The position numbers and the translations under genes were made by a program. A stretch of 64,000 nucleotides of DNA from Streptomyces paludis. Lineage in GTDB: Bacteria; Actinomycetota; Actinomycetes; Streptomycetales; Streptomycetaceae. A model generated the notes under the pieces. The model ran no database searches and was not told the origin of the DNA. It was given only the letters and a program-made list of their open reading frames with translations. The stretch is taken from assembly GCF_003344965.1 (NCBI RefSeq), contig NZ_CP031194.1, positions 2,170,001 through 2,234,000 on the forward strand, in the 5' to 3' direction. Positions 9,489 to 18,919 of the stretch are shown here, one piece after another. Every line of letters begins with the position of its first letter. Positions within the stretch are counted from its first letter, which is position 1.

Positions 9489-10559
9489 ATGACCTTCAAG
9501 GACAGGCTCCGCCGTTTCCGCGGGCGCCGTCCGTCCAGCACGTTCCGCCCGTCCGGCATGTCCGGCCCGTCCGGCACGTTCCGTACGTCCGGCAGGTTCC
9601 GCGGCTGGGGCGGGGTCTCGGCGATGGTGGCCGCCTGTGTGCTGACCGGGACGCTGACCCTGCTGCCGCTGTCCTCCGTCGCGGACGGGGAGGACTACGC
9701 CCCGGAGCGGATCTCCACGGCGGTGCCGGCCGCGGCGGACGACTGCGAGCCGCAGGCCAGCCGGGTCGGGCCGTCGACCGAGGACGGCGACGCCATAAAG
9801 GCGATCAAGGCCCGCAAGGTCCCCAAGCTGATCGTCGGCATCGACCAGAGCAGCTACCGCTGGGGCTACCGCAATCCGCTCAGCAAAGAGCTGGAGGGCT
9901 TCGACATCGATCTCGCCCACGCGATCGCCGAGGAGATACTCGGCGACCGGGACGCCATCACGTTCCGGGCGATCACCACGGGCGAGCGGGTCGCCGCGCT
10001 GGAGGACGGCACCGTCGACCTCGTCGTCAGGACGATGTCGATCAACTGCGAGCGGATGAAGGAAGTCGCCTTCTCGACGGCCTACTTCGCGACGGGGCTG
10101 CAACTGCTCGCCCCGGCCGGCTCGGACATCACGGGCTACGACGACTCGCTCAAGGACAAGCGCGTGTGTTCCGCGCAGGGTTCGACGGCGTACAACAAGC
10201 TCCAGGCCGATCCGCAGGGCACGGCGGCCGACGACCTGACGGTGCCCAATCAGCTGGACTGCCTGGTGCGGCTCCAGCTGGGCGACGCCGACGCGATACT
10301 GACGGACAACTCCCTGGCCGCCGGGCTGATGGCACAGGACCCGGCGATCGAGCGGGTGGGCGAGCAGTTCCAGATGGAGTACTACGGAGTCGCCGCCAAG
10401 CTCACCAACACGGACCTGGTGGCCCGGGTGAACCAGGCCCTGGAGGACTACCGGGCGGGCGGGGCCAACAGCCCCTGGATGGTGTCGTACCGCAAGTGGC
10501 TGGCGGCGGGGCTGCCGGGGCTCACGGCACCGCCCAAGGCGCTCTACAAGGCCGGCTGA
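9489..10559 (+). CDS. glnH: GlnH-like glutamate/aspartate-binding protein
   Basis: Extracytoplasmic solute-binding protein of family 3 (amino-acid type), the presumed ligand sensor of the operon. After a basic, Ser/Gly-rich N terminus (about 35 residues) a hydrophobic export segment leads to the binding domain from about residue 115 (KLIVGIDQSSYRWGYRNP). A VAAC sequence inside the hydrophobic segment could be a lipobox, but it sits unusually early, so lipidation is uncertain. Two Cys pairs may form disulfides. No ABC permease or ATPase accompanies it, which argues for sensing rather than uptake. The ATG at 9489 lies behind GAGGGGGAG, 11 bases after the upstream stop. Confidence 0.8.
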   Translation: MTFKDRLRRFRGRRPSSTFRPSGMSGPSGTFRTSGRFRGWGGVSAMVAACVLTGTLTLLPLSSVADGEDYAPERISTAVPAAADDCEPQASRVGPSTEDGDAIKAIKARKVPKLIVGIDQSSYRWGYRNPLSKELEGFDIDLAHAIAEEILGDRDAITFRAITTGERVAALEDGTVDLVVRTMSINCERMKEVAFSTAYFATGLQLLAPAGSDITGYDDSLKDKRVCSAQGSTAYNKLQADPQGTAADDLTVPNQLDCLVRLQLGDADAILTDNSLAAGLMAQDPAIERVGEQFQMEYYGVAAKLTNTDLVARVNQALEDYRAGGANSPWMVSYRKWLAAGLPGLTAPPKALYKAG

Positions 10560-10637
10560 CCGGGGAGGGCGCCGACGGAGGCTCGCGGGGACCGGTGGAC
10601 GGCCGGATCGGTGGACAGCAGAGCGGAGAGGTGATCG

Positions 10638-11963
10638 ATGGGCGGCACGGGCTCCTTCCCCGACGCGACGGCGAGACCGCCCGGACCGGTGATGGACCGG
10701 GACGAGGCGGACCGGGCTCTGGCGCGCCTGGAAGCGGAGCACGAGGCCATCGAGACCTCGCTGCTCGCCCTCCAGGACCACGCGGGCCGCAGGCTCCTCG
10801 AAGGCGCCGAGCTGACCGGCACCACCAAGGACCGCTGGACGGTGGCCGAGCGGTCGATCGCCCTGCTGTGGACGTACTTCGACAGCTATACGGCCGCGCT
10901 GCACGGTGCCAGGGAGACCCGGGCGCGGCGGCGCTGGCCGAGCCGGGACGATCTCGTGGAGCTGACGGAGACCCTGCGCGGACGCGGGGTGACGGTGGCG
11001 GGCGCGGCGGGGCCCGCGGCCCCCGGCAGCCCGGCCCTGCTCTCCGAGCACCTCACCCTCGCCGAGCTGGTCGCCCGGATGAACGAGCTGTACGCGTCCT
11101 CGCTGGACATGGTCGTGACGGCGGACGCGGTGTGGTCGGCGCTGCCCGCGCGGATCGACCTGCTCGCGGCGGAGCTGCGGCGCACCCTGTCGCTGGCCCA
11201 CTCCGTGGGGGTACGGCCCGGGGAGCATCCGGCGGGCGACGATCTGGAGTCGATCACGCACGAGCTGGCCACCCTGCGCGCGCAGGTGGTCTCCGACCCG
11301 CTGGCGTTCTGGCGTCCCGCCGCCGGGAGTTCGGCCCCGGGCGGCGGCCGGCCCGACACCGAGCGCTACGACCGGGCGGCGCTCGCCCTGGAGGAGGTGC
11401 GGCGCGAGATCGAGGCCGTGCTGTACGTACGCCAGGACTCGGAGCAGCGGCTGCTGCGGCTGCGCGACGTGCTGTCGCGCGCGGACCGTACGCTCACCGA
11501 GGCCCGGTCGGCGCGCGGCGAGGTGCTGGCGAAGATCGCGGCGTCCGAGGTGCCCGCCGTCAGCGGTCCGCTGACGGCCCTCCAGGAGCGGCTGTCGACC
11601 GCCGCCGAGTACCGCAGACACGCCCAGTGGCACCGGCTGTCGCCGCTGCTGGAGTCGCTGGAGCGGGACGCGGAGGACGAGCTGCTGCGGGCCCGCGAGT
11701 CCCTGACGGCGGTCACGGCGCCGCTCGCGGTCCGCGCGGAGCTGCGCGGCCGGCTGGACGCGTACAAGGCGAAGGTCGCGCGGCACGGCATGGCCGAGGA
11801 TCCGGTGCTGATCGAGCGGTACGACACGGCGCGCCGGATGCTGTGGAGCGCGCCGTGCGATCTGCGCGTCGCGGAGGAGGCGGTGCTGCGCTATCAGCGC
11901 GCGGCGGCGGAGATCCTGGTCCCGCGCGGGCCCGGCCCCGCCGACAGGGGGGCCGGCGCGTGA
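10638..11963 (+). CDS. coiled-coil protein of the pknG operon, function unknown
   Basis: A soluble 441-residue protein rich in Ala, Glu, Arg and Leu, predicted almost entirely helical with heptad-like stretches (about 20-60, 200-240, 250-330). There is no signal peptide, membrane segment or recognisable catalytic motif. It lies between the GlnH-like and PknG-like genes, where the mycobacterial operon has nothing, so a scaffold or PknG-partner role is possible but inferred. The ATG at 10638 has GGAGAGG upstream. The gene is separated from its neighbours by under 80 bases on each side and is probably co-transcribed. Confidence 0.8.
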   Translation: MGGTGSFPDATARPPGPVMDRDEADRALARLEAEHEAIETSLLALQDHAGRRLLEGAELTGTTKDRWTVAERSIALLWTYFDSYTAALHGARETRARRRWPSRDDLVELTETLRGRGVTVAGAAGPAAPGSPALLSEHLTLAELVARMNELYASSLDMVVTADAVWSALPARIDLLAAELRRTLSLAHSVGVRPGEHPAGDDLESITHELATLRAQVVSDPLAFWRPAAGSSAPGGGRPDTERYDRAALALEEVRREIEAVLYVRQDSEQRLLRLRDVLSRADRTLTEARSARGEVLAKIAASEVPAVSGPLTALQERLSTAAEYRRHAQWHRLSPLLESLERDAEDELLRARESLTAVTAPLAVRAELRGRLDAYKAKVARHGMAEDPVLIERYDTARRMLWSAPCDLRVAEEAVLRYQRAAAEILVPRGPGPADRGAGA

Positions 11964-12024
11964 ACGCGGCCCGGAGACCGGCCAGGAGACCGGCCGGGAG
12001 AACAGAGAGTGAGCGGGGGGACGG

Positions 12025-14688
12025 ATGAGCGGGACGAACACATGTCAGCGCCCCGGCTGCGAGGGCTCGTACGAGGACATGGGCGGCGGTGAGCTGTACT
12101 GCGACACCTGCGGGCTGGCTCCCGTGGTCGCGCCCGACGGAAGGCTGTCCTCGCCGCCCACCGGCCTGACGAGCGGCGGGCACGGCGGCGCGAACAGCGG
12201 CGGCGACGAAGGCCGTTCGGGCCGGGCGAGCGGCCGGGGCTCGGGGAGCGGGGATTCCTCGCGGTCCTCGTCCCGCGCCTCGTCGCGCGCCTCCTCCCGG
12301 GCGTCCTCGCGCTCGTCCACGTCCCGGCGTTCGGTCTCGGGGCGGCTGTCGCGCACGCTGGCCGGGGAGCTGTCGACGCGGTCGGTGTCGGTCCGCAGCT
12401 CCGGTTCGTCGCGGGGCTCCTCGGCGCGCAACCGGCTGGGCGCGGGTCTGGTCACCGTGCCGGACGTGCCGCGTCCCGACCCGCGCGGCGCCGTCATGAC
12501 GAACCCGGAGGTGCCGGAGCGCAAGCGGTACTGCTCGCGCTCGGACTGCGGGGCGCCGGTGGGCCGTTCGCGCGGGGACCGCCCCGGCCGTACGGAAGGG
12601 TTCTGCACCAAGTGCGGGCACCCGTACTCGTTCGTGCCGAAGCTGTACGAGGGCGATGTGGTGCACGGCCAGTACGAGGTGCTGGGGTGTCTGGCCCACG
12701 GCGGTCTCGGCTGGGTGTATCTGGCGATGGACCGGGCCGTCTCGGACCGCTGGGTGGTCCTCAAGGGCCTGCTCGACACGGGCGACCAGGACGCCATGGA
12801 GGCGGCCATCTCCGAGCGCCGCTTCCTCGCCGAGATCGAGCACTCCAACATCGTCCGCATCTACAACTTCGTGGAACACCTCGACCAGCGGACCGGCTCG
12901 CTCGACGGCTACATCGTCATGGAGTACGTCGGCGGCAAGTCGCTCAAGGAGATCGCCAACGAGCGGCGCACCCCCTCCGGGCGGCGCGATCCGCTGCCGG
13001 TCGAGCAGGCGTGCGCGTACGGTATCGAGGCGCTGGAGGCGCTCGGCCATCTGCACAGCAGGAACCTGCTGTACTGCGACTTCAAGGTCGACAACGCGAT
13101 CCAGACCGAGGGCCAGCTCAAGCTCATCGACATGGGCGCGGTCTGCCGGATGGGCGACGACGAGGCGGCGATATACGGCACGGTCGGCTATCAGGCGCCC
13201 GAGGTCGCCGAGGTCGGCCCGTCGGTGGCCTCCGACCTGTACACGGTCGCGCGCACCCTCGCGGTCATGACGTTCGACTTCCAGGGCTATACGAACGTGT
13301 ACGTGGACTCGCTGCCCGACCCGGCGAACATCGAGGTCTTCCACCGGTACGAGTCGTTCTACCGGCTGCTGGTGCGGGCGACGGACCCCGACCCGGCGCG
13401 GCGGTTCTCCTCGGCGCAGGAGATGGCCGAGCAGCTGACGGGGGTGCTGCGGGAGGTCGTGGCGCTCCAGTCGGGTCTGCCGCGGCCCGCGCTGTCGACG
13501 CTGTTCGGTCCGGAGCTGCGGGTGACGGACAGCGAGCTGTTCGCGGAGCTGACGGAGGATGTCTCACGGCTGGGCGGCCGGGCGGCGGCCCCGGCCGGCC
13601 GGATCGGCGTCGGCAGGAGCGGTGGACAGCCGAAGGCGCTCACCACGGGCGCTCTTGAGCGTTCAGCCACGGGTACGGGTACGGCGGCGGAGTCGGCGGA
13701 GCCCCTCGCGGACGGGCCCCGGCTCGCGGCGCTCGACGCGCGGGCGACCTCGCTGGCCCTGCCCGTACCGCTGGTGGATCCGACCGATCCGAACGCCGGT
13801 TTCCTGGCCGGGCTGATGGCCTCCGCGCCCGCCGATCTGCTCGCCGCGCTGGCCTCGGCGCCCGCCGACTCGGTGGAGCGCGGGCTGCGCGAGCTGCGCG
13901 CCCGGCTGGAGATGGGCGACCCCGGCTCCGCCGCCGAGGTGCTGCACTCGCTGGAGGAGGAGCGCTCCGACGACTGGCGGATCGTCTGGTACCGGGCGGT
14001 GCTCTCGCTGGCGACGGGCGATCACGAGACGGCGGCGCTCTCCTTCGACGCGGTCTACGACGCGTTCCCCGGTGAGCCCGCCCCGAAGCTGGCGCTGGGG
14101 GTGTGCGCCGAGGTGCTCGGGCAGCTCGACAACGCCGCCGAGTACTACCGCCTCGTCTGGACGACCGACCCGAGCTATGTCAGCGCCGCGTTCGGGCTCG
14201 CCCGGGTGCAGCTCGCCGCCGGTGACCGGGTCGGTGCCGTACGGTCGCTGGAGTCGGTGCCCGAGTCGTCGATCCACTACACGGCGGCGCGGGTCGCCGC
14301 CGTACGGGCGCGGCTGCGGCAGCGCGGCCTCCAGCAGGCCGTTCCGGCGCCGCGCGCTCCCGGCGCCGTTCCCGAGCCCGCGCTGATAGACGATCTGACG
14401 GCGGCGGCCCAGCAGGTCTCCGCGCTCGGCCAGTTCGGTCTGGACGCGGTGCGGCGCGAGCAGCTGTCGACGGAGGTACTGGGCACGGCGCTGGACTGGG
14501 TACTCTCCGGTAGTCCCGGGGTACGGCCCGCGCAGGCGCTGCTGCTCGGCAGTGAACTGGACGAGCGCGGCCTGCGTTTCGGACTGGAACGCTCGTACCG
14601 GGTGCTTGCCCGGCTCGCTCAGCGCGGCGAGGAGAGGATCGAACTGGTGGAGCGGGCCAACCGCTTCCGCCCCCGGACGTGGGTGTGA
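12025..14688 (+). CDS. pknG: PknG-like serine/threonine protein kinase with TPR domain
   Basis: Cytosolic eukaryotic-like Ser/Thr kinase; in relatives PknG couples amino-acid sensing to central nitrogen and carbon metabolism. Two Cys clusters precede the kinase: C7/C12/C26/C29 and C170/C175/C194/C197, the latter in the place of the PknG rubredoxin fold. A Ser/Arg-rich linker (about 75-135) separates them. Kinase landmarks are the Gly loop HGGLGWVYLA, lysine K247, catalytic D352 in YCDFKVDN (no HRD arginine, as in other PknG) and D369 in the DMG loop. The TPR-rich C terminus runs from about 600 to 880. 887 residues; ATG at 12025 behind GCGGGGGG. Confidence 0.92.
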   Translation: MSGTNTCQRPGCEGSYEDMGGGELYCDTCGLAPVVAPDGRLSSPPTGLTSGGHGGANSGGDEGRSGRASGRGSGSGDSSRSSSRASSRASSRASSRSSTSRRSVSGRLSRTLAGELSTRSVSVRSSGSSRGSSARNRLGAGLVTVPDVPRPDPRGAVMTNPEVPERKRYCSRSDCGAPVGRSRGDRPGRTEGFCTKCGHPYSFVPKLYEGDVVHGQYEVLGCLAHGGLGWVYLAMDRAVSDRWVVLKGLLDTGDQDAMEAAISERRFLAEIEHSNIVRIYNFVEHLDQRTGSLDGYIVMEYVGGKSLKEIANERRTPSGRRDPLPVEQACAYGIEALEALGHLHSRNLLYCDFKVDNAIQTEGQLKLIDMGAVCRMGDDEAAIYGTVGYQAPEVAEVGPSVASDLYTVARTLAVMTFDFQGYTNVYVDSLPDPANIEVFHRYESFYRLLVRATDPDPARRFSSAQEMAEQLTGVLREVVALQSGLPRPALSTLFGPELRVTDSELFAELTEDVSRLGGRAAAPAGRIGVGRSGGQPKALTTGALERSATGTGTAAESAEPLADGPRLAALDARATSLALPVPLVDPTDPNAGFLAGLMASAPADLLAALASAPADSVERGLRELRARLEMGDPGSAAEVLHSLEEERSDDWRIVWYRAVLSLATGDHETAALSFDAVYDAFPGEPAPKLALGVCAEVLGQLDNAAEYYRLVWTTDPSYVSAAFGLARVQLAAGDRVGAVRSLESVPESSIHYTAARVAAVRARLRQRGLQQAVPAPRAPGAVPEPALIDDLTAAAQQVSALGQFGLDAVRREQLSTEVLGTALDWVLSGSPGVRPAQALLLGSELDERGLRFGLERSYRVLARLAQRGEERIELVERANRFRPRTWV

Positions 14689-16109
14689 TGATGTCCCAGA
14701 AGAACCGGTCGGCAGCGAAGCCGACCTGCCCCGGCTGCACGGAGCCGCTGGAATCCGGCGACCGGTTCTGCGGGGTGTGCGGCTACGACCTGTCGGCCGT
14801 CGCACCGCGTCCCGGGGAGCAGCCCACCCTGGTCATGAAGAGCCCGGAGCCGACGATTCCGCCGCCGCCCGAGGCTCCGCCCGCTCCCCCGGCGGCTCCC
14901 ACCGCGCCGGGCGCTCCGGTTGCCGGGGTGCGGTGGCCGACGGCCACGGGCGTGGACGGCTCGGGCGCGCCCGTACCCGTCCATCTGCCCGACGAGGTGC
15001 CGGGGCTCGACTCGAACGGCACCCGGATCCCGTCCCACACGGGTGACTTCGAACTGCCCGCACCGGCACCGGCCCCCGCGCCCCCGGCAGCAGCCCCGGC
15101 GGCAGCGGCACCCGTACCGGCGGCGGCACCGGCCGATCCGCGGACCACCGTCCTCGACCCGGTGCCCGCGGCCAACACCAAGCTCTGTGTCGCCTGCCGC
15201 GCCGGCCGGGTCGACACGGACGGCTACTGCGAGAACTGCGGACACGCGCAGCCCCGCGAGCGCGACCACATCGAGCAGGAGCTGAGCACGGTGGCCGCGG
15301 TCAGCGACCGGGGCCTGCGCCACCACCGCAACGAGGACGCGTTCGCCGTGTCGACCGCCGCGCTGCCGGACGGCTCGCCCGCCGTGGTCGCGGTGGTCTG
15401 CGACGGGGTCTCGTCCGCGACCCGCCCGGACGAGGCGTCGGCCGCCGCCGCCGCGACGGCGAACGAGTGTCTGCTCGCCGCCCTGGAGCACGGTACGCAC
15501 CCCCAGCAGGCCATGCACGAGGCGATCGTCGCCGCCGCGGAGTCGGTCAACTCCCTGGCCGAGGCGGTCCCCGGCACGCCGGAGCACGATCCGCACCACC
15601 ACCGCAACGCCCCGGCGTGCACGATCGTCAGCGCGGTCGTGGCGAACGGGCTGCTGGTGATCGGCTGGATCGGCGACAGCCGGGCGTACTGGGTGCCGGA
15701 CGACCGTACGTGCCAGTCGGCCCGGCTCACCGAGGACGACTCGTGGGCCGCGCAGATGGTCGCCGCGGGCCTGATGAACGAGGCGGAGGCGTACGCGGAC
15801 GCGCGCGCCCACGCCATCACGGGCTGGCTCGGCGCCGACGCGTACGAACTGGATCCGCACACGGCGTCGTTCAAGCCGGACCGCCCCGGATGCGTGGTGG
15901 TCTGCACGGACGGGCTGTGGAACTACGCGGAGGGCGAGGAGGAGATGGCCAGGGCGCTGCCCTCCGACGCCTCGCTCCGGCCGCTGCACGCGGCCCAGGT
16001 TCTGGTGGGGCACGCGCTCGACGGAGGTGGCCACGACAACGTAACGGTGGCCGTACTCCCGTTCGCGCTGCCACCGCGAGGGGCAGGATCCGGCTGCGTC
16101 ACCCTGTAA
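14688..16109 (+). CDS. PP2C-type serine/threonine phosphatase with two zinc ribbons
   Basis: Metal-dependent protein phosphatase expected to reverse phosphorylation by the adjacent kinase. The ATG overlaps the kinase stop as TGATG, so translation is coupled. Two Cys4 modules (C14/C17/C28/C31 and C167/C170/C181/C184) flank a Pro/Ala-rich linker. The PP2C domain follows from about residue 203 with RNEDAF, the metal Asp in VCDGVSS, GDSRAYW, CTDGLWNYAEG and HDNVTVAV. No membrane helix is present, so it acts in the cytosol. 473 residues. Confidence 0.92.
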   Translation: MMSQKNRSAAKPTCPGCTEPLESGDRFCGVCGYDLSAVAPRPGEQPTLVMKSPEPTIPPPPEAPPAPPAAPTAPGAPVAGVRWPTATGVDGSGAPVPVHLPDEVPGLDSNGTRIPSHTGDFELPAPAPAPAPPAAAPAAAAPVPAAAPADPRTTVLDPVPAANTKLCVACRAGRVDTDGYCENCGHAQPRERDHIEQELSTVAAVSDRGLRHHRNEDAFAVSTAALPDGSPAVVAVVCDGVSSATRPDEASAAAAATANECLLAALEHGTHPQQAMHEAIVAAAESVNSLAEAVPGTPEHDPHHHRNAPACTIVSAVVANGLLVIGWIGDSRAYWVPDDRTCQSARLTEDDSWAAQMVAAGLMNEAEAYADARAHAITGWLGADAYELDPHTASFKPDRPGCVVVCTDGLWNYAEGEEEMARALPSDASLRPLHAAQVLVGHALDGGGHDNVTVAVLPFALPPRGAGSGCVTL

Positions 16110-16169
16110 CGACCCGGCCGTGAGCACCGCACGGCCCGCCGTCGCCCCGGGTCACCGGCGCGCGGCGGC

Positions 16170-16200
16170 ACGGGCCCCGGGGCGCGGCGCCGGGGCCCGT
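16170..16200 (+). terminator. hairpin between PP2C and VWA genes
   Basis: Perfect 11-bp inverted repeat (arms 16170-16180 and 16190-16200, ACGGGCCCCGG) with a 9-base loop, followed by TGATTTT. It may terminate or attenuate the upstream operon before the VWA gene. Confidence 0.5.
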
Positions 16201-16257
16201 CCCGCTGATTTTCCGCTACGTTTCTCCGCCGCGCGGAGCGTCAAGGAGCCGATACAG

Positions 16258-17619
16258 ATGGCGAACTTCTCCAAGTCGAGCGTGCCGCGGTTCTCCGTGG
16301 ACGTGTACCAGAACGCGTATCTGCCCGAGGGCGGGCGCGAGGTCAACGCGATCGTCACGGTCACCTCCACCGGTGGCGGCACCACGGGCGGGGTGCCGCT
16401 GGCGCGGTCCGCCACCGGTGCCACGCCGTCCGGCCCCGGACAGCGCGCCGACGCCGCCGTGGTGATCATGGTCGACTGTTCGGGCTCGATGGACTATCCG
16501 CCGACGAAGATGCGCAACGCGCGCGACGCCACGGCCGCCGCCGTCGACACCCTGCGCGACGGGGTCTCCTTCGCGATCGTGGACGGTACGCATGTGGCGC
16601 GTGAGGTCTATCCGGGCGGTGGCCGGCTGGCGGTCGCCGACCCGCAGACCAGGGAGCAGGCGAAGCGGGCCCTGCGCGCGCTGAGCGCGGGCGGCGGGAC
16701 GGCGATCGGCACCTGGCTGCGGCTGGCCGACCGGCTGCTGGCCTCGGCCGATGTCACCATCCGGCACGGGATCCTGCTGACCGACGGCCGCAACGAGCAT
16801 GAGTCGGCGGCGGATCTGAAGGCGACGCTGGACGCCTGCGCGGGCCGGTTCACCTGCGACGCCCGGGGCGTCGGCACGGACTGGGAGGTCAAGGAGGTCA
16901 CCGGGATCGCCTCCGCGCTGCTCGGCACCGCCGACATCGTGGCGGATCCGGCGGGCCTGGCCGAGGACTTCACGCGCATGATGGAGAACGCGATGGGCAA
17001 GGAGGTCGCGGATGTGGCGCTGCGGATGTGGACCCCGGTCGGGGTGGAGATCGGCTTCGTCAAGCAGGTCGCGCCCACCGTCGAGGACCTGACGCCCCGG
17101 CGTACGGAGGCGGGACCGCGCGCCGGTGACTATCCGACCGGCTCGTGGGGGGACGAGTCCCGCGACTACCACGTCTGCGTACGGGTCCCGGAAGCCGGTA
17201 TCGGCCAGGAGATGCTGGCCGCGCGGATCTCGCTGATCCTGCCGGCGCCGGGCGGCGGCACCCCGGAGGTGCTGTCCCAGGGACTGGTACGCGCGGTGTG
17301 GACGGACGACCTGTCGGCGTCCACCTCCATCAACCCCCAGGTCGCGCACTACACGGGCCAGGCGGAGCTGGCTCTTGTCATCCAAGAGGGGCTGAATGCC
17401 CGCAAGTCGGGTGATTTCGACAGTGCGACGGCGAAGCTGGGGCGCGCCGTGCAGCTCGCGGCCTCGTCGGGGAACGCGGATACCGCGAAATTGCTTTCGA
17501 AGGTGGTGGACGTGGTCGACGCGGCGACCGGTACTGTGCGACTGAAGGCGAAAGTCGCGGATGCGGACGAGATGACCCTCGAAACGCGCTCCACCAAGAC
17601 CGTTCGCGTCAAGAAGTAG
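16258..17619 (+). CDS. VWA-domain protein
   Basis: Cytosolic protein with a von Willebrand factor A domain of the TerY/substrate-presenting kind. The complete MIDAS metal site is visible: D73-C-S75-G-S77, T148 (GGGTAIGTW) and D176 (LLTDGRNE). A beta-rich segment precedes it and a C-terminal helical domain from about 380 follows. The ATG at 16258 has AAGGAG upstream. In this signalling cluster it is a plausible phosphorylation target or adaptor that binds partners through the metal site; that role is inferred. 453 residues. Confidence 0.85.
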   Translation: MANFSKSSVPRFSVDVYQNAYLPEGGREVNAIVTVTSTGGGTTGGVPLARSATGATPSGPGQRADAAVVIMVDCSGSMDYPPTKMRNARDATAAAVDTLRDGVSFAIVDGTHVAREVYPGGGRLAVADPQTREQAKRALRALSAGGGTAIGTWLRLADRLLASADVTIRHGILLTDGRNEHESAADLKATLDACAGRFTCDARGVGTDWEVKEVTGIASALLGTADIVADPAGLAEDFTRMMENAMGKEVADVALRMWTPVGVEIGFVKQVAPTVEDLTPRRTEAGPRAGDYPTGSWGDESRDYHVCVRVPEAGIGQEMLAARISLILPAPGGGTPEVLSQGLVRAVWTDDLSASTSINPQVAHYTGQAELALVIQEGLNARKSGDFDSATAKLGRAVQLAASSGNADTAKLLSKVVDVVDAATGTVRLKAKVADADEMTLETRSTKTVRVKK

Positions 17620-17701
17620 ACACGGTCAGCATTCGTCAAGAAGCAGACATCACGGAGAACATCGGCCTGCGGGCCGGACGAGGAGAGGGGGAAGCGCCGA
17701 C

Positions 17702-18904
17702 ATGCCGACCTGCCCGAACGGACACCAGTCGGGTTCCGAAGACTGGTGCGAGGTCTGTGGCCATCGCATGGCCGGCCCTGGCGCTCCGGCGGGCGCCGTG
17801 CCGCCGCCTCCCCCGCCGCCGCCCGCGTCGGGTTACGGCTACCCGGCCACGCCCGGGTTCGGGCCTCCGCCCGGCGCCGGTCCCGGAGCCGGTCCGGGTG
17901 CCACGATGCAGGCCCAGCTCTGCCCGCAGTGCCGTACGCCACGCGAGTCGATGGCGCCGTTCTGCGAGGAGTGCCGCTGGAACTTCCTCACGAACACGGC
18001 GACCTCGTACACACCGCTGGCACCCCAGCACCCGATGCCCGGCGGCCCGGGCGGCCCCGGCGGTCCCGGTGCCGGGGGGCCGCCCGTACCGCCTCCCCCG
18101 GGGCTGAATCTGCCGCCCGGGTTCCAGTCGCAGCAGCCGCCCCGGCCGCCGGACCCGTTCGATTACCAGAGTTCGAGCCCTTCCCGGCTGAACCGCCCCG
18201 CCGAGCCGCTGTCCGCCGATCCGCACGCGGAGCGGCAGGGCCCGCCGCCCCCGCCGCCGTACCAGCAGCAGGGCGGTCCGCCGCCGCCGTCCTTCCCGCA
18301 GCAGTCCGCCGCGTCGTCCCCGCCGCTGGCCCCGCCGCAGCGGACGGGCGACGACGACTGGATGCTGCCGCCGCCCGGCTCCGGCCAGGTCCCGCCGCCG
18401 TACCAGTCGCAGCAGGGCTCGCCGCAGGGCATGCAGCAGTCCGAGCCGATGCGGCAGTACCAGCCACCGCCGCCCCTGGGGTCCGCGCCGGCCGGGCCCT
18501 CGACCTGGACGGCGGTCATCGGTCCCGACCGCGAGTACTTCATGGCGATGATGCAGCGCAGCGGCCCGGAGGCCACCGGGCTGAATCTGCCCGCGTACTC
18601 CCCCGAGCAGCGCCTCCAGCTCTCCGGGAACCAGATCGCCATCGGCCGCCGCCGGCACTCCACCGGCGAGTCCCCGGAGATCGACCTCTCCGTACCGCCG
18701 GAGGACCCGGGCGTCTCGCACCAGCACGCGGTGCTGGTGCACCAGCCGGACGGCAGCTGGGCCGTCGTCGACCAGAACTCCACCAACGGCACCACGCTCA
18801 ACGGCGCCGAGGACCCGATACAGCCCTACGTCCCCATCCCGCTCAAGGACGGCGACCGGGTGCATGTCGGCGCCTGGACGACGATCACCATCCGCCGGGA
18901 CTGA
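17702..18904 (+). CDS. FHA-domain protein with two zinc-binding modules
   Basis: Phosphothreonine-reading adaptor at the end of the signalling operon. The first Cys module is C4/C16/C19 with H8 as a possible fourth ligand; the second is C74/C77/C88/C91. A long Pro/Gln/Gly-rich disordered region spans about 110-260. The FHA domain lies at about 305-395, with IAIGRR, the SHQHAVL strand and the phosphopeptide-binding NSTNGT loop. By analogy with GarA and FhaA it may carry signals from the kinase, but no GarA-type threonine motif is seen. 400 residues. Confidence 0.88.
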   Translation: MPTCPNGHQSGSEDWCEVCGHRMAGPGAPAGAVPPPPPPPPASGYGYPATPGFGPPPGAGPGAGPGATMQAQLCPQCRTPRESMAPFCEECRWNFLTNTATSYTPLAPQHPMPGGPGGPGGPGAGGPPVPPPPGLNLPPGFQSQQPPRPPDPFDYQSSSPSRLNRPAEPLSADPHAERQGPPPPPPYQQQGGPPPPSFPQQSAASSPPLAPPQRTGDDDWMLPPPGSGQVPPPYQSQQGSPQGMQQSEPMRQYQPPPPLGSAPAGPSTWTAVIGPDREYFMAMMQRSGPEATGLNLPAYSPEQRLQLSGNQIAIGRRRHSTGESPEIDLSVPPEDPGVSHQHAVLVHQPDGSWAVVDQNSTNGTTLNGAEDPIQPYVPIPLKDGDRVHVGAWTTITIRRD

Positions 18905-18919
18905 ACGAAGCCTCCGGGG

